Shown: positions 1-9,208, numbered from the stretch's first letter. The stretch is DNA of 47,330 nucleotides from Bacillota bacterium (GCA_023388195.1 JAEWGR010000053.1:1-47330); one strand, 5' to 3'. Notes: a model not told the origin generated them from the letters alone. Program-made: numbers and translations.

Positions 1-819
1 GTTATAGCAGACTTTGTTTTACAGACAGACCGTATTGCCGCCGGCAAGCGGACCAATTATAAAATGATGGACAGCCATGTACGCTGTTATTTGCTGACAA
101 ACCTTGTCCTGCTGGCTCCTTATCTTAGCTTTGCCAACAACCTGTGGGGTCTTGTGTTCGTCCTGGCCGTTGCCCATTGGCTCATCGACGTATGGAAGGT
201 CGAGTATGACCAGCGGCACTACACGCACGGACTGAAATCATTTTTTCTGGATCAGGCCGCCCATATCCTTTTAATCGGGCTGAGCTATCCCTTGCTCAGG
301 GATATACAGCCGACAGCTGCCTTCACGGCCCTGGCCAATTTTTTCTCAGCCCATTATCCGGTGCTTGACCTGCTGACCAAACAGGATATCTGCATCTATA
401 TCGTAATGTTGGCAGGCTATCTGTTTAATCTTAAAGGGGCGACCGTTATTACCAAGCTGGTCCTTGATAAATACCTTCATCTAAAAACACCGGCGAAGCT
501 CCCGGCCGGCCAACCGTCGGTAGTCTGTGCGGCAGTGGACGAGATGGCAGCCTCATACCTGCGGGACGAGGAGGTTAAAAACGCAGGCGAAACTATCGGC
601 AATCTTGAGCGGCTCATCATAGTAACGATGGTGATACAGCAGAACTATGCCGCCATCGGGCTGGTTTTTGCCGCCAAAACCATTGCCAGATACAAACAAC
701 TGGAAGAAAAGAACTTTGCCGAGTATTTCCTGATTGGTACCTTTACCAGTCTTACTACGGCTCTCTTTATCGGGAAAGCTATTGTAGCGCTGCAAGCGGG
801 AGTTTTTAATCTCAAATAG
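1..819 (+). CDS. DUF3307 family membrane protein (5' end outside window)
   Basis: The reading frame is open from the first base, and the residues before the first Met (position 64) already look like the family N-terminus (ADFVLQTDRIA, then KMMDSHV), so the true start lies left of the window. DUF3307 proteins are small integral membrane proteins of unknown function. Visible features are a hydrophobic segment (LLTNLVLLAPYLSF), a conserved AHWLIDVWK stretch, a FFLDQAAH motif and further membrane segments to the C-terminus. The acidic/His motifs are typical of the family; a catalytic role is not established. The stop lies 14 bases before the next start, so the two genes may be cotranscribed. Confidence 0.75.
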   Translation, partial: VIADFVLQTDRIAAGKRTNYKMMDSHVRCYLLTNLVLLAPYLSFANNLWGLVFVLAVAHWLIDVWKVEYDQRHYTHGLKSFFLDQAAHILLIGLSYPLLRDIQPTAAFTALANFFSAHYPVLDLLTKQDICIYIVMLAGYLFNLKGATVITKLVLDKYLHLKTPAKLPAGQPSVVCAAVDEMAASYLRDEEVKNAGETIGNLERLIIVTMVIQQNYAAIGLVFAAKTIARYKQLEEKNFAEYFLIGTFTSLTTALFIGKAIVALQAGVFNLK

Positions 820-833
820 TGGAGGGGTTACGA

Positions 834-1832
834 ATGAAAGCAATGGTCATCCGCCAATACGGGGGTCCGGAAGTATTTGAAATGGTCGAAACAGACAAAC
901 CCGAGCTCAAGCCGGGGTATGTGCTGGTGAAAGTCATGGCCAGCAGCCTCAATCCCCTGGAAACAAAAATTCGTTCCGGCCTGGCAGCTTCCCTGGGACC
1001 GGCGCTGCCGGCTATCCTGAATGCCGATGTTGCCGGTGAAATTGTGGCCGTTGGCGAGGGGGTTCAGTGGCAGCCCGGAGATCAGGTATTTGGCTGCGCC
1101 GGCGGCGTCGGGACACTGCCGGGCGCATTGGCGGAATATATGCTGGCAGATGCCCGGCTGCTTGCCCGGAAGCCGGGCAATATTGATTACGCAACGGCGG
1201 CGTTGTTCCCGTTGGTTTCCATCACTGCCTGGGAGGGGATTATGGAAAAGTCCCTGGCCCAAGCGGGCGGGAAGCTGCTGCTGCACGGTGCTGCCGGCGG
1301 GGTCGGCCACATTGCCTTGCAATTAGCCAAGCAGCAGGGAGCGGTTGTGTATGCGACCGTCACAACGCCGGCCCAGGCGGACATTGCCAGAGACTTGGGG
1401 GCGGATTATGTTATTATGGCCAGGGAAGAATCCGTTGCCGGTTATGTGGACAGATACACCGCCGGCCAGGGCTTTGATGCCGTGTTTGATCCGGTAGGGG
1501 GCGATAACCTGGCCAACAGTTTGCAAGCCGTAAAATTAAAAGGCGTAGTCTGCACCACGAATGCCAGAACTACGCTGGATATTAGCCTTATGCATGCCAA
1601 AGCCCTCACCTTGCAGGCGCTGTTAATGACAGTACCCCTGCTGTATAATCTCGAACGGGAGCGGCATGGGGCCATATTGGAGAAAATTAGCCGCATGATT
1701 GAACAGGGAAAACTGCGCATTCACCGTGACCCGCAGCAATTTTCTTTTGCCGAGATCGGCAAAGCTCACGCCTATCTGGAAAGCCGCAAAGCCACCGGCA
1801 AAGTCTCACTGATCAATTCCTTCAGTAATTAA
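834..1832 (+). CDS. MDR-family NAD(P)H:quinone oxidoreductase / zinc-free alcohol dehydrogenase-like protein
   Basis: A 332-residue medium-chain dehydrogenase/reductase. The N-terminus (MKAMVIRQYGGPEVFEMV) and the SSLNPLETKIRSG segment are typical of the quinone oxidoreductase branch. The Rossmann motif is HGAAGGVGHIALQLA near residue 150, which predicts NADPH binding. I see no structural or catalytic zinc cysteine cluster, so it is probably zinc-free. An in-frame GTG exists at 819, but the Shine-Dalgarno sequence GGAGGGG lies between it and the ATG at 834, so 834 is the start. It likely reduces enones, quinones or aldehydes in the cytoplasm; the substrate cannot be told from sequence. Confidence 0.85.
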   Translation: MKAMVIRQYGGPEVFEMVETDKPELKPGYVLVKVMASSLNPLETKIRSGLAASLGPALPAILNADVAGEIVAVGEGVQWQPGDQVFGCAGGVGTLPGALAEYMLADARLLARKPGNIDYATAALFPLVSITAWEGIMEKSLAQAGGKLLLHGAAGGVGHIALQLAKQQGAVVYATVTTPAQADIARDLGADYVIMAREESVAGYVDRYTAGQGFDAVFDPVGGDNLANSLQAVKLKGVVCTTNARTTLDISLMHAKALTLQALLMTVPLLYNLERERHGAILEKISRMIEQGKLRIHRDPQQFSFAEIGKAHAYLESRKATGKVSLINSFSN

Positions 1833-1862
1833 TATGTATGGTATAACCAGGAACACCGGCAG

Positions 1863-2230
1863 ACCTGTAGCAGCGGAGCCGGCCGCGCCAGGGAGGGTAA
1901 GGCAACCTGAGCAAACGGTTGGAGCGGCATCAGCGCAAACGCAAGCGGTTTCACTGGCATATTGATTATTTGCGGGCCTATTGCGAATTCGAGGCCTCGC
2001 TGGCCATTCGTACTGCCGCCGACCTCGAACATGAACTGGCCGGGGCAGTCAGCTCCATTGCCGATTGGCAGATGCCAGGTTTTGGCTGTACCGACTGCCA
2101 CTGTACCAGTCACTTGTTTGGCATGGCGGAAAATCCGCTGCACCTGCCTCATTTTATAAAAGTGCTGCAATACTTTCGTATGGACCGTCTGGCAGGGCAA
2201 TTGGCAGAAAATGAGCTGGAGGGGGGCTAG
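1863..2230 (+). pseudogene. GIY-YIG (DUF123/Uri-like) nuclease remnant, frameshifted and N-terminally truncated
   Basis: The frame from 1919 encodes KRLERHQRKRKRFHWHIDYL and later GFGCTDCHCTSHLF, the hallmark C-terminal motifs of the DUF123 GIY-YIG-like family. Upstream, the matching SSGAGRAREG segment (family pattern YxGSAxG) is in another frame, and the two join only if a frameshift near 1895-1900 is corrected; a stop (TAA 1898-1900) separates them. The usual N-terminal 40 or so residues with the GIY motif are not recognisable in any frame. A short protein could still start at TTG 1919, but without the catalytic half. The tail overlaps the stop of the convergent TolC-like gene by four bases. 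Confidence 0.7.
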
Positions 2231-3462
2231 AATGCCGGCAGTGTGCCTATGGTGCGCAACAGGTGAACCTGGCACTTGTAATGGTTGTAGCGGGTGTTAA
2301 GATAATCGATTCGGGCAGTTGTCAGGACTGTATATGCTTCCAGGACGCTGTCGATGCGGCTATTACCGGCCTGGTGACCGGCAATAGCTGATACATAGTT
2401 TTTTTCTGCCGTAGTTACCGGCTGTAAAGCGGCAGACAGGTTTTGGCCTGACTGCTGCCAACGTTCAAAAGCTGTTATTGTTTCGCCGGTAATGGTTTCA
2501 ATTTTTTGCTGCACCCGCTCTTCCGCAATGGCTGCATGGAGATCAGACTGGCGGGTTTTTAATTTTGTCTGACCGCCATCAAAGAGATTTCCGGTTACAT
2601 ACAGGCTGGAGTACCAGTACTGTTCCGGCAGCCCGAGATCGTTTACGACGCAATAGAGATAAATGGTAGGCAATGATTCTTTGGCAGCGATTTTTATTCC
2701 TAAACGGGCAGTCTGCAGGTCCCGGCGGACTTGGGCCAGATCCTGGCGGTGGGCGAGAGCGTGATCAATTGCCTGATCCAGCGAGACAGGCACCGGTTGT
2801 TCGGGTATTGCCGCCAGGGTCAGTTCCTGATCTCGCGGGAGGTGAAGCAAATGGCTCAGCTTGCCGAGCACTTGCTGCTGCTCCTGCTGGAGCAGCATAT
2901 GATACTCACGTAACCGGGTTAGCTTAGCTTCGGTTTGAGGAAAATCACCGGCCGCAGCCTGATGCCTGACTTCGTCCAGGTGGGAGGTAAGTTGACGGAC
3001 AGCCTGCCCGGCCAATTCGGCCCGTTCTTTCGCTGCGAGGGCGTCATAATAATTGAGGATCACATTGGCTGCTACTTGTTGTTTCGTATGGGACAGGGAG
3101 TCGGTTAACCCGGCGGCGGCGGTTCGTGATTGTGTCACACGGTCCTGCGTCCGTCCCCCATCATATAGCGGCAATTTGACAGTTATATAATTGCCGTATT
3201 CCGGTTTAGGCTTTTCAGCCACTTGGGTTTGCGTATGCGTCATACTCACCGTAGGCAGATAGCCGGTTTTGGTCTTTTTGAACTCCAGATCCGCTTTGGT
3301 TGCCTCCAGTTTGGCAATTTTTACCTCATGACTGCTTGTTAATGCCAGCCGGATACTGTCAGGAAGTGTAAGCTCGACAGGACTCGCATAGCCTTGGCCG
3401 GGAAGGCCGCAGCAAAGCAGGGTGAGGAGGACGCACTGGCGGAGAATTCGGCTTGTTTTCAT
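2227..3462 (-). CDS. TolC-family outer membrane efflux protein
   Basis: A 411-residue outer membrane channel protein. A signal peptide (MKTSRILRQCVLLTLLC... ending near GYAS) precedes two TolC/OEP repeats. Each begins with the family-type LPDSIRLALTSS or LDQAIDHALAHRQDL motif followed by long coiled-coil helices; LPLYDGGRTQ and GNLFDGGQTK are the equatorial/beta-strand motifs. The family forms trimeric exit ducts for RND, MFP/ABC or type I secretion systems. No membrane-fusion or inner-membrane pump partner is adjacent. Two ATGs are possible (3468 and 3462). AAGGAG lies 3 bases before the first and 9 before the second, so 3462 is preferred. A Fur-box-like site upstream suggests iron control, perhaps siderophore export. 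Confidence 0.85.
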   Translation of the reverse strand: MKTSRILRQCVLLTLLCCGLPGQGYASPVELTLPDSIRLALTSSHEVKIAKLEATKADLEFKKTKTGYLPTVSMTHTQTQVAEKPKPEYGNYITVKLPLYDGGRTQDRVTQSRTAAAGLTDSLSHTKQQVAANVILNYYDALAAKERAELAGQAVRQLTSHLDEVRHQAAAGDFPQTEAKLTRLREYHMLLQQEQQQVLGKLSHLLHLPRDQELTLAAIPEQPVPVSLDQAIDHALAHRQDLAQVRRDLQTARLGIKIAAKESLPTIYLYCVVNDLGLPEQYWYSSLYVTGNLFDGGQTKLKTRQSDLHAAIAEERVQQKIETITGETITAFERWQQSGQNLSAALQPVTTAEKNYVSAIAGHQAGNSRIDSVLEAYTVLTTARIDYLNTRYNHYKCQVHLLRTIGTLPAF

Positions 3463-3586
3463 CGTCACATAGTCTCCTTACTGTTGATTGCGCCACATTG
3501 GCCACAGCCTTTCGAAAAGCAGGCAATCGTGGTCAGGTAGCTCCTGGGATTGCGGCAGAACAGTGGCAGTTGTTTTGCAAAAAAAT

Positions 3587-3612
3587 GATAAAAATAATCG
3601 TTCTCAATAATG
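3587..3612 (-). promoter_or_regulatory. Fur-box-like operator upstream of the TolC-family gene
   Basis: On the minus strand the site reads ATTGAGAACGATTATTTTTA, a degenerate match to the Fur consensus (TGATAAT inverted around one base). It lies about 125 bases upstream of the TolC-like start. It is the weakest of four such sites in the first 10.2 kb, all next to iron-uptake-type genes. Confidence 0.5.
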
Positions 3613-3873
3613 CTTGGATTATTATAATAATTGAAGCTTACTGACGTCAACGCTGCCAAAGCTGGGTTGTATGAAGTGGATGATGGGGCAACCCTATTGC
3701 CAAGTGGCATTATTCCAGGCCTGTTTGCCGGCTAATGCAACTAGTTCCTGTTAAAAAGGAGCAGTTTTAGGTCAGTTTGGAGTGGTGTTGCTCTGTTTGC
3801 CAGGAAGCAGCACAACTGAGATTCACTCCAATGGGACTAATATTCAGGATGCGAATGATAGATAGGGGAAATG

Positions 3874-3919
3874 AAAAGGGCTGCCACACTGTTTTTAATT
3901 TTTGGTGTGACAGCTCTTT
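3874..3919 (-). terminator. hairpin terminator downstream of the siderophore receptor gene
   Basis: AAAGGGCTGCCACAC pairs with GTGTGACAGCTCTTT around an AT-rich loop. On the minus strand the stem is followed by a T-rich stretch (CCTTTTCATTTC). It lies about 120 bases past the receptor stop codon and could work on either strand. Confidence 0.55.
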
Positions 3920-4041
3920 GCTTTGACCTGCTATAATTTGTAAATAAATTCTATGAACATAAGACGGCTATATCCTAAAGGGCTCAGGCGTTTCTGCCGT
4001 CGTCCTGAGGGATTTGGCACAAGCCAAGTTTTTTCTTCGTG

Positions 4042-6198
4042 TTACCAGTGGCGGGTGGCTGTCAGGCGGAGGATCCGGCCCGGGTCAAGACCATCTGAGG
4101 TATTGCCTGGTGACATGTTATAGTGCTTGTCAAACAAATTGTGGGCATTCAGTGCGTAGCGCCATTCTCCCTGGTCATAGCGGATCATGGCATCAGCCAC
4201 GATGACGTCACTGGCTTTTCTGGTATTGAGGCTGTTATAGCGTGAACCAATATAACGCAGTCCGCCGCCTGCCCCCCAGCCCTGTTGCTCCTGGCCGGGA
4301 GCGGCCGTGTCGATCCACAGGGAAGCACTGTGGCGTGGGACATTTGCTGTGCGGCGGCCAATTTTGGCGGGTGTGTTGTCTTTGATAATTTTATGATCTG
4401 GCATATAGGTGTAGGCTGCGGTGACATTCAGTTTGTTAAAGGCTGCTATTGAGGCTTCCAGTTCCAGGCCTCTTGCGGCAATCTCGCCGGTTTGCACACT
4501 AAAGCTGCCGCCTAAACTTTCATTTAGAGGATCGGTGGTCAGGATATTTTGCTGGCGCAGGTCAAAAATGGCGGCGGTAAAGCGGGCAGTGCTGTTTTCC
4601 GGGACATATTGCAGTCCCAGTTCGTATTGCCGGCCGGTAGTAGGGTCAAAGGTATTGCCGTAACGGTCGGAGCCGGACAAGCCTTCAAAAGACTCGTCAT
4701 AACTGATGTAGGGGAATAGTCCGTTGCCGGCGTCATAAACCAGGCCCAGACGGCCGGTGAAGGCATTTTGGTCAATGCTGGTACGGGCGCCGCTCAGTCG
4801 GTTTACGGTGATGCTGTCATAGCGGTCGTAGCGGCCGCCGGCAATCGCCGTCCAGCGCTTGCCAAACCTGAGCTGGTCCTGCAGATACCAGCCGGCTTGC
4901 CTGGTTTTGGTTTCAGTCAGATAAGATATGGTTGTTGGCTCAGCAACAGCCTGACCGTAGTGTAACGTAGTAAGGTTTAATGCCGGGGCGGAGCCGGTAA
5001 GCCAGTAATAGTCGTAGTTGTAGTTATAGTAATCAAAGCCCAGCAGGGTGGTATGGTCAATGGCACCGCCTGACCATTTGGCGGTAAAATGGGTATCAAT
5101 GAGGTCGGCCCGCAGGTCGCTGGTATAGTTATCAGCCGTACGGCTGGCAATGCCAGCTGTGACACTTTTGACGGTCAGCGCTTTCATACCGGTGAAAAGA
5201 TCAGTATGACGGGCGCTCTGGGTGACAGACCAGGTGTCGTTAAACCGGTGTTCCAGAATATAGCCGATTTGTTTATCCTCCCGGATAAAACGGTCAAAAT
5301 CCGGTTCGCCGACAAACATAGTTCCCGATTTATAACCGTACAACACATGGCCCGGTTGGTATTGCGAAAGTGAACTGTAGGAGTCACCTTTGATGTCGTC
5401 TTTCTGATAATGGGCCAAGAGGGTAAAACTGGTATTGGTGTCCGGCTGCCAGGTGAAGGCCGGCGCAAGCATTTGCCGTTCGGCACTGCTATAGTCGACA
5501 GGCAGGTCTTCCTCACTGGCCAGAGCGGTCAGGCGAAACAGCAGTCGGCCATCGTTGTTGACCGGTCCACTGATATCCACAGCCCCGCTCAGTTCCTGCT
5601 CAATACCGGTTTGCAGCCGGATTTCCCGCAGTGGTTCGGCTGTGGGCCGTTTGGATACTTGATTTACGACCCCGCCGGGGTTGGTGGTGCCATACAAAAT
5701 GCCCGCCGGACCGCGCAGAACCTCTACCCGCTCAAAGCTGTAGGGGTCATAGTTCGAAACGGCAAAGCCGCCGCTGGCGCTGCGCAGCCCATCGGTAAAG
5801 GAAGTGCCCCCAAAGCCGCGGAGCGTGTAATAGCCATAGCGGTTGCCCCGGTTATTATAGCCCATATCGCTAAAACCAGGCGTGTAGCTGAGGATGTCGA
5901 ACATGTCGGTGACGCCACGGGCATCCATCTGCTCCCTGGTAATGATACTGATGGATCGGGCCGTCTCTGCCAGCGGCGTGTCGGTCTTGGTGCCGGTGCT
6001 GCTGCGTTTAGCCACATAGCCGTTGTCTTTCGCTGCCCGTACGGCCGTTACTTCCACACCTTCAAGGGTGAAGTGCCGGCCTTCGGCTTTTTCCGCAGCC
6101 TCGTCGGCGGTATAGCCGGGCATTGGCAAATGCCAGAACAGGCTGCTGCCAATCAGGGCATACAACAGGCCTTTTCTAGTGGGGGATATTTTTTTCAT
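4042..6198 (-). CDS. TonB-dependent siderophore receptor
   Basis: A 718-residue outer membrane receptor for ferric siderophores. A signal peptide (to about GYTADE) is followed by the TonB-interacting segment LEGVEVTAV and the plug domain (about residues 55-200), with motifs RSISIITREQM, YTLRGFGG, ERVEVLRGPAGILYG and NPGGVVNQVSKRP. A 22-strand barrel follows, ending in LTATRHW with the terminal aromatic residue expected for BAM assembly. ATG 6198 has an AGGAGC ribosome binding site 8 bases upstream. A strong Fur-box-like site lies 63 bases upstream, and a divergent AraC regulator follows, the usual layout of a siderophore-inducible receptor. The ligand cannot be told; the FhuA/FpvA-type plug suggests hydroxamate or related siderophores. 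Confidence 0.95.
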   Translation of the reverse strand: MKKISPTRKGLLYALIGSSLFWHLPMPGYTADEAAEKAEGRHFTLEGVEVTAVRAAKDNGYVAKRSSTGTKTDTPLAETARSISIITREQMDARGVTDMFDILSYTPGFSDMGYNNRGNRYGYYTLRGFGGTSFTDGLRSASGGFAVSNYDPYSFERVEVLRGPAGILYGTTNPGGVVNQVSKRPTAEPLREIRLQTGIEQELSGAVDISGPVNNDGRLLFRLTALASEEDLPVDYSSAERQMLAPAFTWQPDTNTSFTLLAHYQKDDIKGDSYSSLSQYQPGHVLYGYKSGTMFVGEPDFDRFIREDKQIGYILEHRFNDTWSVTQSARHTDLFTGMKALTVKSVTAGIASRTADNYTSDLRADLIDTHFTAKWSGGAIDHTTLLGFDYYNYNYDYYWLTGSAPALNLTTLHYGQAVAEPTTISYLTETKTRQAGWYLQDQLRFGKRWTAIAGGRYDRYDSITVNRLSGARTSIDQNAFTGRLGLVYDAGNGLFPYISYDESFEGLSGSDRYGNTFDPTTGRQYELGLQYVPENSTARFTAAIFDLRQQNILTTDPLNESLGGSFSVQTGEIAARGLELEASIAAFNKLNVTAAYTYMPDHKIIKDNTPAKIGRRTANVPRHSASLWIDTAAPGQEQQGWGAGGGLRYIGSRYNSLNTRKASDVIVADAMIRYDQGEWRYALNAHNLFDKHYNMSPGNTSDGLDPGRILRLTATRHW

Positions 6199-6260
6199 GG
6201 AATCAGCTCCTGTATTCTTTTGTCAGTAGGCTCCATTGCAATGGCGGGGATTTGCCAATA

Positions 6261-6278
6261 GAGATAATCATTCTCAAT
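6261..6278 (-). promoter_or_regulatory. Fur-box-like operator of the siderophore receptor
   Basis: GAGATAATCATTCTCAAT on the plus strand (minus strand ATTGAGAATGATTATCTC) is a near-consensus Fur box. It is 63 bases upstream of the receptor start and in the divergent region shared with the AraC regulator. Confidence 0.75.
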
Positions 6279-6496
6279 CCGGATTTGTCTCAGTATAACA
6301 AGACAATTTTACCGGCGTCAACAGCCGGCAACGCGGCCCAGGCAGAGGTGGCAAGGCGAAAAAAGTATAAAGCAGCAGGGCAATTGCTGGATTTTTCCGC
6401 CCCCTTTACACGTTTTCTTTGGCCAGAATGGGAAAATATCGAGTTGGTTAGGGCAATTTGCCGGGGCCGCCGGCAGTTATCTTTCGCCATGGCCTA

Positions 6497-6505
6497 TGTT
6501 ATAAT
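6497..6505 (+). promoter_or_regulatory. extended -10 promoter of the AraC regulator
   Basis: TGTTATAAT is a perfect TGnTATAAT extended -10 element, 66 bases before the GTG start of the regulator. The -35 region is weak. Between here and the receptor promoter (6199-6496) I see no supported gene. Confidence 0.5.
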
Positions 6506-6570
6506 AAAAAGGTGAAAATTGCGGAAGCAATAATTAAGCGGTCTGCGCCTTTTACAGGGGGATACTGATT

Positions 6571-7569
6571 GTGGAAATAAATGAGTGCCGGCCGGGCAGC
6601 GCCGGGCTTGCTGAATATTTGGGATGCCAGCAAGCCCGCGACGGCGATGCGCATATCTATCGCCTGCCGCCGGCGTATGTCGACTACTACCTCAATGACC
6701 GCAGCGGCGGCTATCTGCTGGACACCCATCCGGCACCGGGACTGGTAGCCGGTTATGCCCGTTTCATGGTGAAGGAACCCGTGACTTACAGCTACTCTAT
6801 TGCGCCGATGGGCGTGTGGCTTTGTTCAGTGGAGCGCGGTGATATTACGGTGATTGAGCCGGGAAAAAAAGCGAGGAAACTAAAACGGGGGCTTCATCTT
6901 TTAGTTCACCGGGGACAGAAGGTTAAGCTGATCATCGGCGCCGACGAGCCGGTCTGGTGGACCTATGTACTCGTATTTGATGAATTTATTGCCGCCCATG
7001 TGCGTGGCATTTTCCCTGACGGACCTTTTCAGCTTGACGGGGCTTTGCAATGGCAAAGTCAGCATTATAATACGCCTGACCTGGTGGTGGCGTTTGAACA
7101 GTTAAAGTACGCCCTGCGGGGGGAGGCCCGGATACCGCATTTGTATTATGAGGGCAAGATGCTGGAGATACTGGCGATTATTCTGCGCAATGTACAGTAT
7201 CAGAAAAATTTTTCGGCCGAGGGGATCTGGAATCGCTTTGCGGCCTGGAAGGAAGGAGGACATGTCTGGCTGGTAAAAGATGTGCTGGATAAAGAGTTTC
7301 ATAACCCGCCGGCAATTGAACAGCTTGCCGTTATTGCGAAAATGGGCGCTACTAAGCTGCGAAAATGCTTTAAAGCCTGCTTCGGCGTGTCCATTGCCGA
7401 ATATGTCCATCAGGAAAAGATGAAACAGGCGGCGCGTTTAATGTCCCATGGCATGACCATCCGGGAGATTGCCAATGCGGTGGGGTATGAGAGCGCCGGC
7501 AAGTTTGCAGTGGCATTTAAGAAAATGTACGGGCTTACGCCACGACAGTTTAAAAAATCATTATTCTAA
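6571..7569 (+). CDS. AraC-family transcriptional regulator of siderophore uptake
   Basis: A 332-residue protein with an N-terminal ligand-sensing region (about 1-215) and a C-terminal pair of helix-turn-helix motifs (about 235-330). The latter is shown by IEQLAVIAKMGATKLRKCFK, GVSIAEYVHQEKM and IREIANAVGYESAGKFAVAF, ending in GLTPRQFKKS. PchR/YbtA-type regulators of this family sense ferric siderophore and activate the adjacent receptor gene; the divergent receptor supports that role here. The start is GTG at 6571, preceded by an AGGGGGAT ribosome binding site. A collapsed copy of a very similar regulator is present at 9335-9510. Confidence 0.88.
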   Translation: MEINECRPGSAGLAEYLGCQQARDGDAHIYRLPPAYVDYYLNDRSGGYLLDTHPAPGLVAGYARFMVKEPVTYSYSIAPMGVWLCSVERGDITVIEPGKKARKLKRGLHLLVHRGQKVKLIIGADEPVWWTYVLVFDEFIAAHVRGIFPDGPFQLDGALQWQSQHYNTPDLVVAFEQLKYALRGEARIPHLYYEGKMLEILAIILRNVQYQKNFSAEGIWNRFAAWKEGGHVWLVKDVLDKEFHNPPAIEQLAVIAKMGATKLRKCFKACFGVSIAEYVHQEKMKQAARLMSHGMTIREIANAVGYESAGKFAVAFKKMYGLTPRQFKKSLF

Positions 7570-7843
7570 GGTTCGAGACTAAAACCGGCCAGCTGCCCCG
7601 CCTAATCCCCAATGATCTATTGCTGCTCTTTTATATCACGCCCCTATCCCGCCCGGCCCCAGCAATGGCGGGAAGATTTCCTTCTTCACAAGGGGTCTTG
7701 CGTAGTACGTTCAGATCGCTGCAGTGCTGTTAGCATGTTGACTGGTGAAAGTACGGGTTGGTATACGGAGTAACGTCGTGATTGCCAATGATTTCATGGC
7801 AGAAAGTGATAGTGTCTTTAAGGCGGAAATTTTTTTAATGCTT

Positions 7844-7864
7844 TAATGATAATGATTATTATTG
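7844..7864 (+). promoter_or_regulatory. Fur-box-like operator of the PepSY membrane protein
   Basis: GATAATGATTATTATTG is a strong Fur-box match 40 bases upstream of the ATG. It is preceded by TTTTTTAATGCTTTAA, almost identical to the sequence before the site at 10102-10119. The rest of 7570-7843 shows no gene; a possible TTGACT -35 lies near 7738. Confidence 0.75.
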
Positions 7865-7903
7865 TCTATCTCGGTAGTGCCGGCAAAGGAGCCTTTTACA
7901 ACG

Positions 7904-9196
7904 ATGAAATATTGGTACAACCTTCATAAATGGACAAGCCTGCTGTGCGCTGTTTTTCTTCTGAGTATGTGTGCCAGCGCCCTGCCTTTAATTTTCAGCC
8001 GGGAAATAGCGGCATGGAATCAGGTCAGTATACCTGCGGTTACGGACACCGTGCCTGTGGATTCGGCCGGCTATTCTGTGGGCAGGATGGCGGAGGCGGC
8101 TTTGGAACGTTATCCCGGCTACCATTTGCGTGCTGTCTATCTGGACCACGACAAGCGCACGGTCGCCTTTTCCCTGCAGGCGGCAGGCAAGGGCTATCAG
8201 TATATCCGACTGGACCTGAACACAGGTCAGTTCATTGAACAGGCCAATCAACAAGTGAAATACGAGAGTATTTCCCAGTTTATGAACTTTGCCTACCGCA
8301 TGCATGTGGATATGTATTTAGGGGCTTTTGGCCGGCAGTTGCTCGGTGTCATGTGCGGGCTGAGCATCGTTGCCGTCCTCTCGGGATTATGGCTGTACGC
8401 GCCGTTTATGAAAACGATTCCTTTTGGCGCCATTCGCTCGGCTCACCGGCGCAGCCGCTGGATGGACTGGCATAAACTGCTGGGTATTGTCACCCTTGCC
8501 TGGACAGTATTGTTAAGCAGCAGCGGCTTTATTTTTGTATTTTCCGGCCCGGTTCACAATGCCTGGCATGAAGGCATACGTCGGGAGTTACTGGCAGAAT
8601 ATCAGGGAAAGCCATTCCGGGCACAGCGCATTGCCCTTGATGATGCCCTGACAGCGGCCCAGGCCGTGCTGCCCCAGCGGCGGATAACCGGGATAGAATT
8701 GCCGCAGGCAGACGGAAAAATGCCCTGGCATTATATTGTCCGCACTCAGGGCGAAGGGTTTGCCACCCATTTCGCTCAGTCTGCCTGGATCGATGCGGCG
8801 ACCGGAGCTGTTACCGCCATTATTGAGCAGCCCTGGTATCTCCGGGCAATTTCCCTGGCCGGCCCGGTTCATTTCAGCAATCACGACACTCTGCCGCTGA
8901 AAATCCTGTGGTTTCTTACGGCTGCCCTGACCTGCATCATGATTATCACTGGTATGTATGCCTGGTTTGTCAAATGCAAGCCGGGCATACATAACATAGC
9001 GGCAAAGCAGCCGGCGCCCACTGCCCGTCCGGTACGGCAGTCATCCCGGCAAATCTGGCTGCTGCCGGCTGCCATTAGCGGGCTCACCCTGTTTGGCATT
9101 CTGGCCCCGCTGGCGGGCAGCCAGTGGAATGCCCTGGCCGCACTTGCCCTGGCAATACCGATTGTCCTGACTGTGTATTACTGGCTGCGCAGTTGA
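7904..9196 (+). CDS. PepSY-associated TM domain protein (iron-regulated membrane protein, PiuB-like)
   Basis: A 430-residue inner membrane protein of the PepSY_TM family, often found beside TonB receptors and proposed to reduce or release iron from siderophores. The family start motif YNLHKWTSLLCAVF forms the first membrane helix. PepSY-like extracytoplasmic segments (for example YPGYHLRAVYLD and RRITGIELPQADG) alternate with helices near 150-172 (LLGVMCGLSIVAVLSGLWLY), 190-215 (WHKLLGIVTLAWTVLLSS), 335-360 and two C-terminal helices. Conserved His residues in MNFAYRMHVD and WMDWHKLLG could bind heme or metal. The ATG at 7904 has AAAGGAG upstream, with a slightly long 12-base spacing. An in-frame upstream start at 7862 would run through the Fur site and is not favoured. 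Confidence 0.88.
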   Translation: MKYWYNLHKWTSLLCAVFLLSMCASALPLIFSREIAAWNQVSIPAVTDTVPVDSAGYSVGRMAEAALERYPGYHLRAVYLDHDKRTVAFSLQAAGKGYQYIRLDLNTGQFIEQANQQVKYESISQFMNFAYRMHVDMYLGAFGRQLLGVMCGLSIVAVLSGLWLYAPFMKTIPFGAIRSAHRRSRWMDWHKLLGIVTLAWTVLLSSSGFIFVFSGPVHNAWHEGIRRELLAEYQGKPFRAQRIALDDALTAAQAVLPQRRITGIELPQADGKMPWHYIVRTQGEGFATHFAQSAWIDAATGAVTAIIEQPWYLRAISLAGPVHFSNHDTLPLKILWFLTAALTCIMIITGMYAWFVKCKPGIHNIAAKQPAPTARPVRQSSRQIWLLPAAISGLTLFGILAPLAGSQWNALAALALAIPIVLTVYYWLRS

Positions 9197-9208
9197 CCCG
9201 GTTGCAAG

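Larger units (their letters stand above)
3469..4041. other. intergenic region between two minus-strand genes
   Basis: This stretch holds the Fur-like site at 3587-3612, the terminator-like hairpin at 3874-3919, and a weaker stem with no T-run near 3973-4014 (CTCAGG paired with CCTGAG). I see no supported coding sequence. Short open frames here lack ribosome binding sites and recognisable motifs. Confidence 0.5.

Noticed and set aside
1829..2275. Minus-strand frame of 148 codons at the DUF123 remnant
   Set aside because: The plus strand holds recognisable GIY-YIG family motifs; the minus frame has none and overlaps the end of the TolC-like gene.
5410..6261. Long plus-strand open frame (283 codons) opposite the siderophore receptor
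   Set aside because: It lies antisense to a clear receptor gene, has no ribosome binding site and no family motif; it follows from codon bias of the real gene.
6252..6515. Short plus frame in the receptor/AraC intergenic region
   Set aside because: It covers the Fur site and the regulator promoter, and has no ribosome binding site or homology cue.
7568..7590. GGTTCGAGAC sequence resembling a tRNA T-arm
   Set aside because: It overlaps the end of the AraC gene and lacks an acceptor stem, D-arm or anticodon arm.
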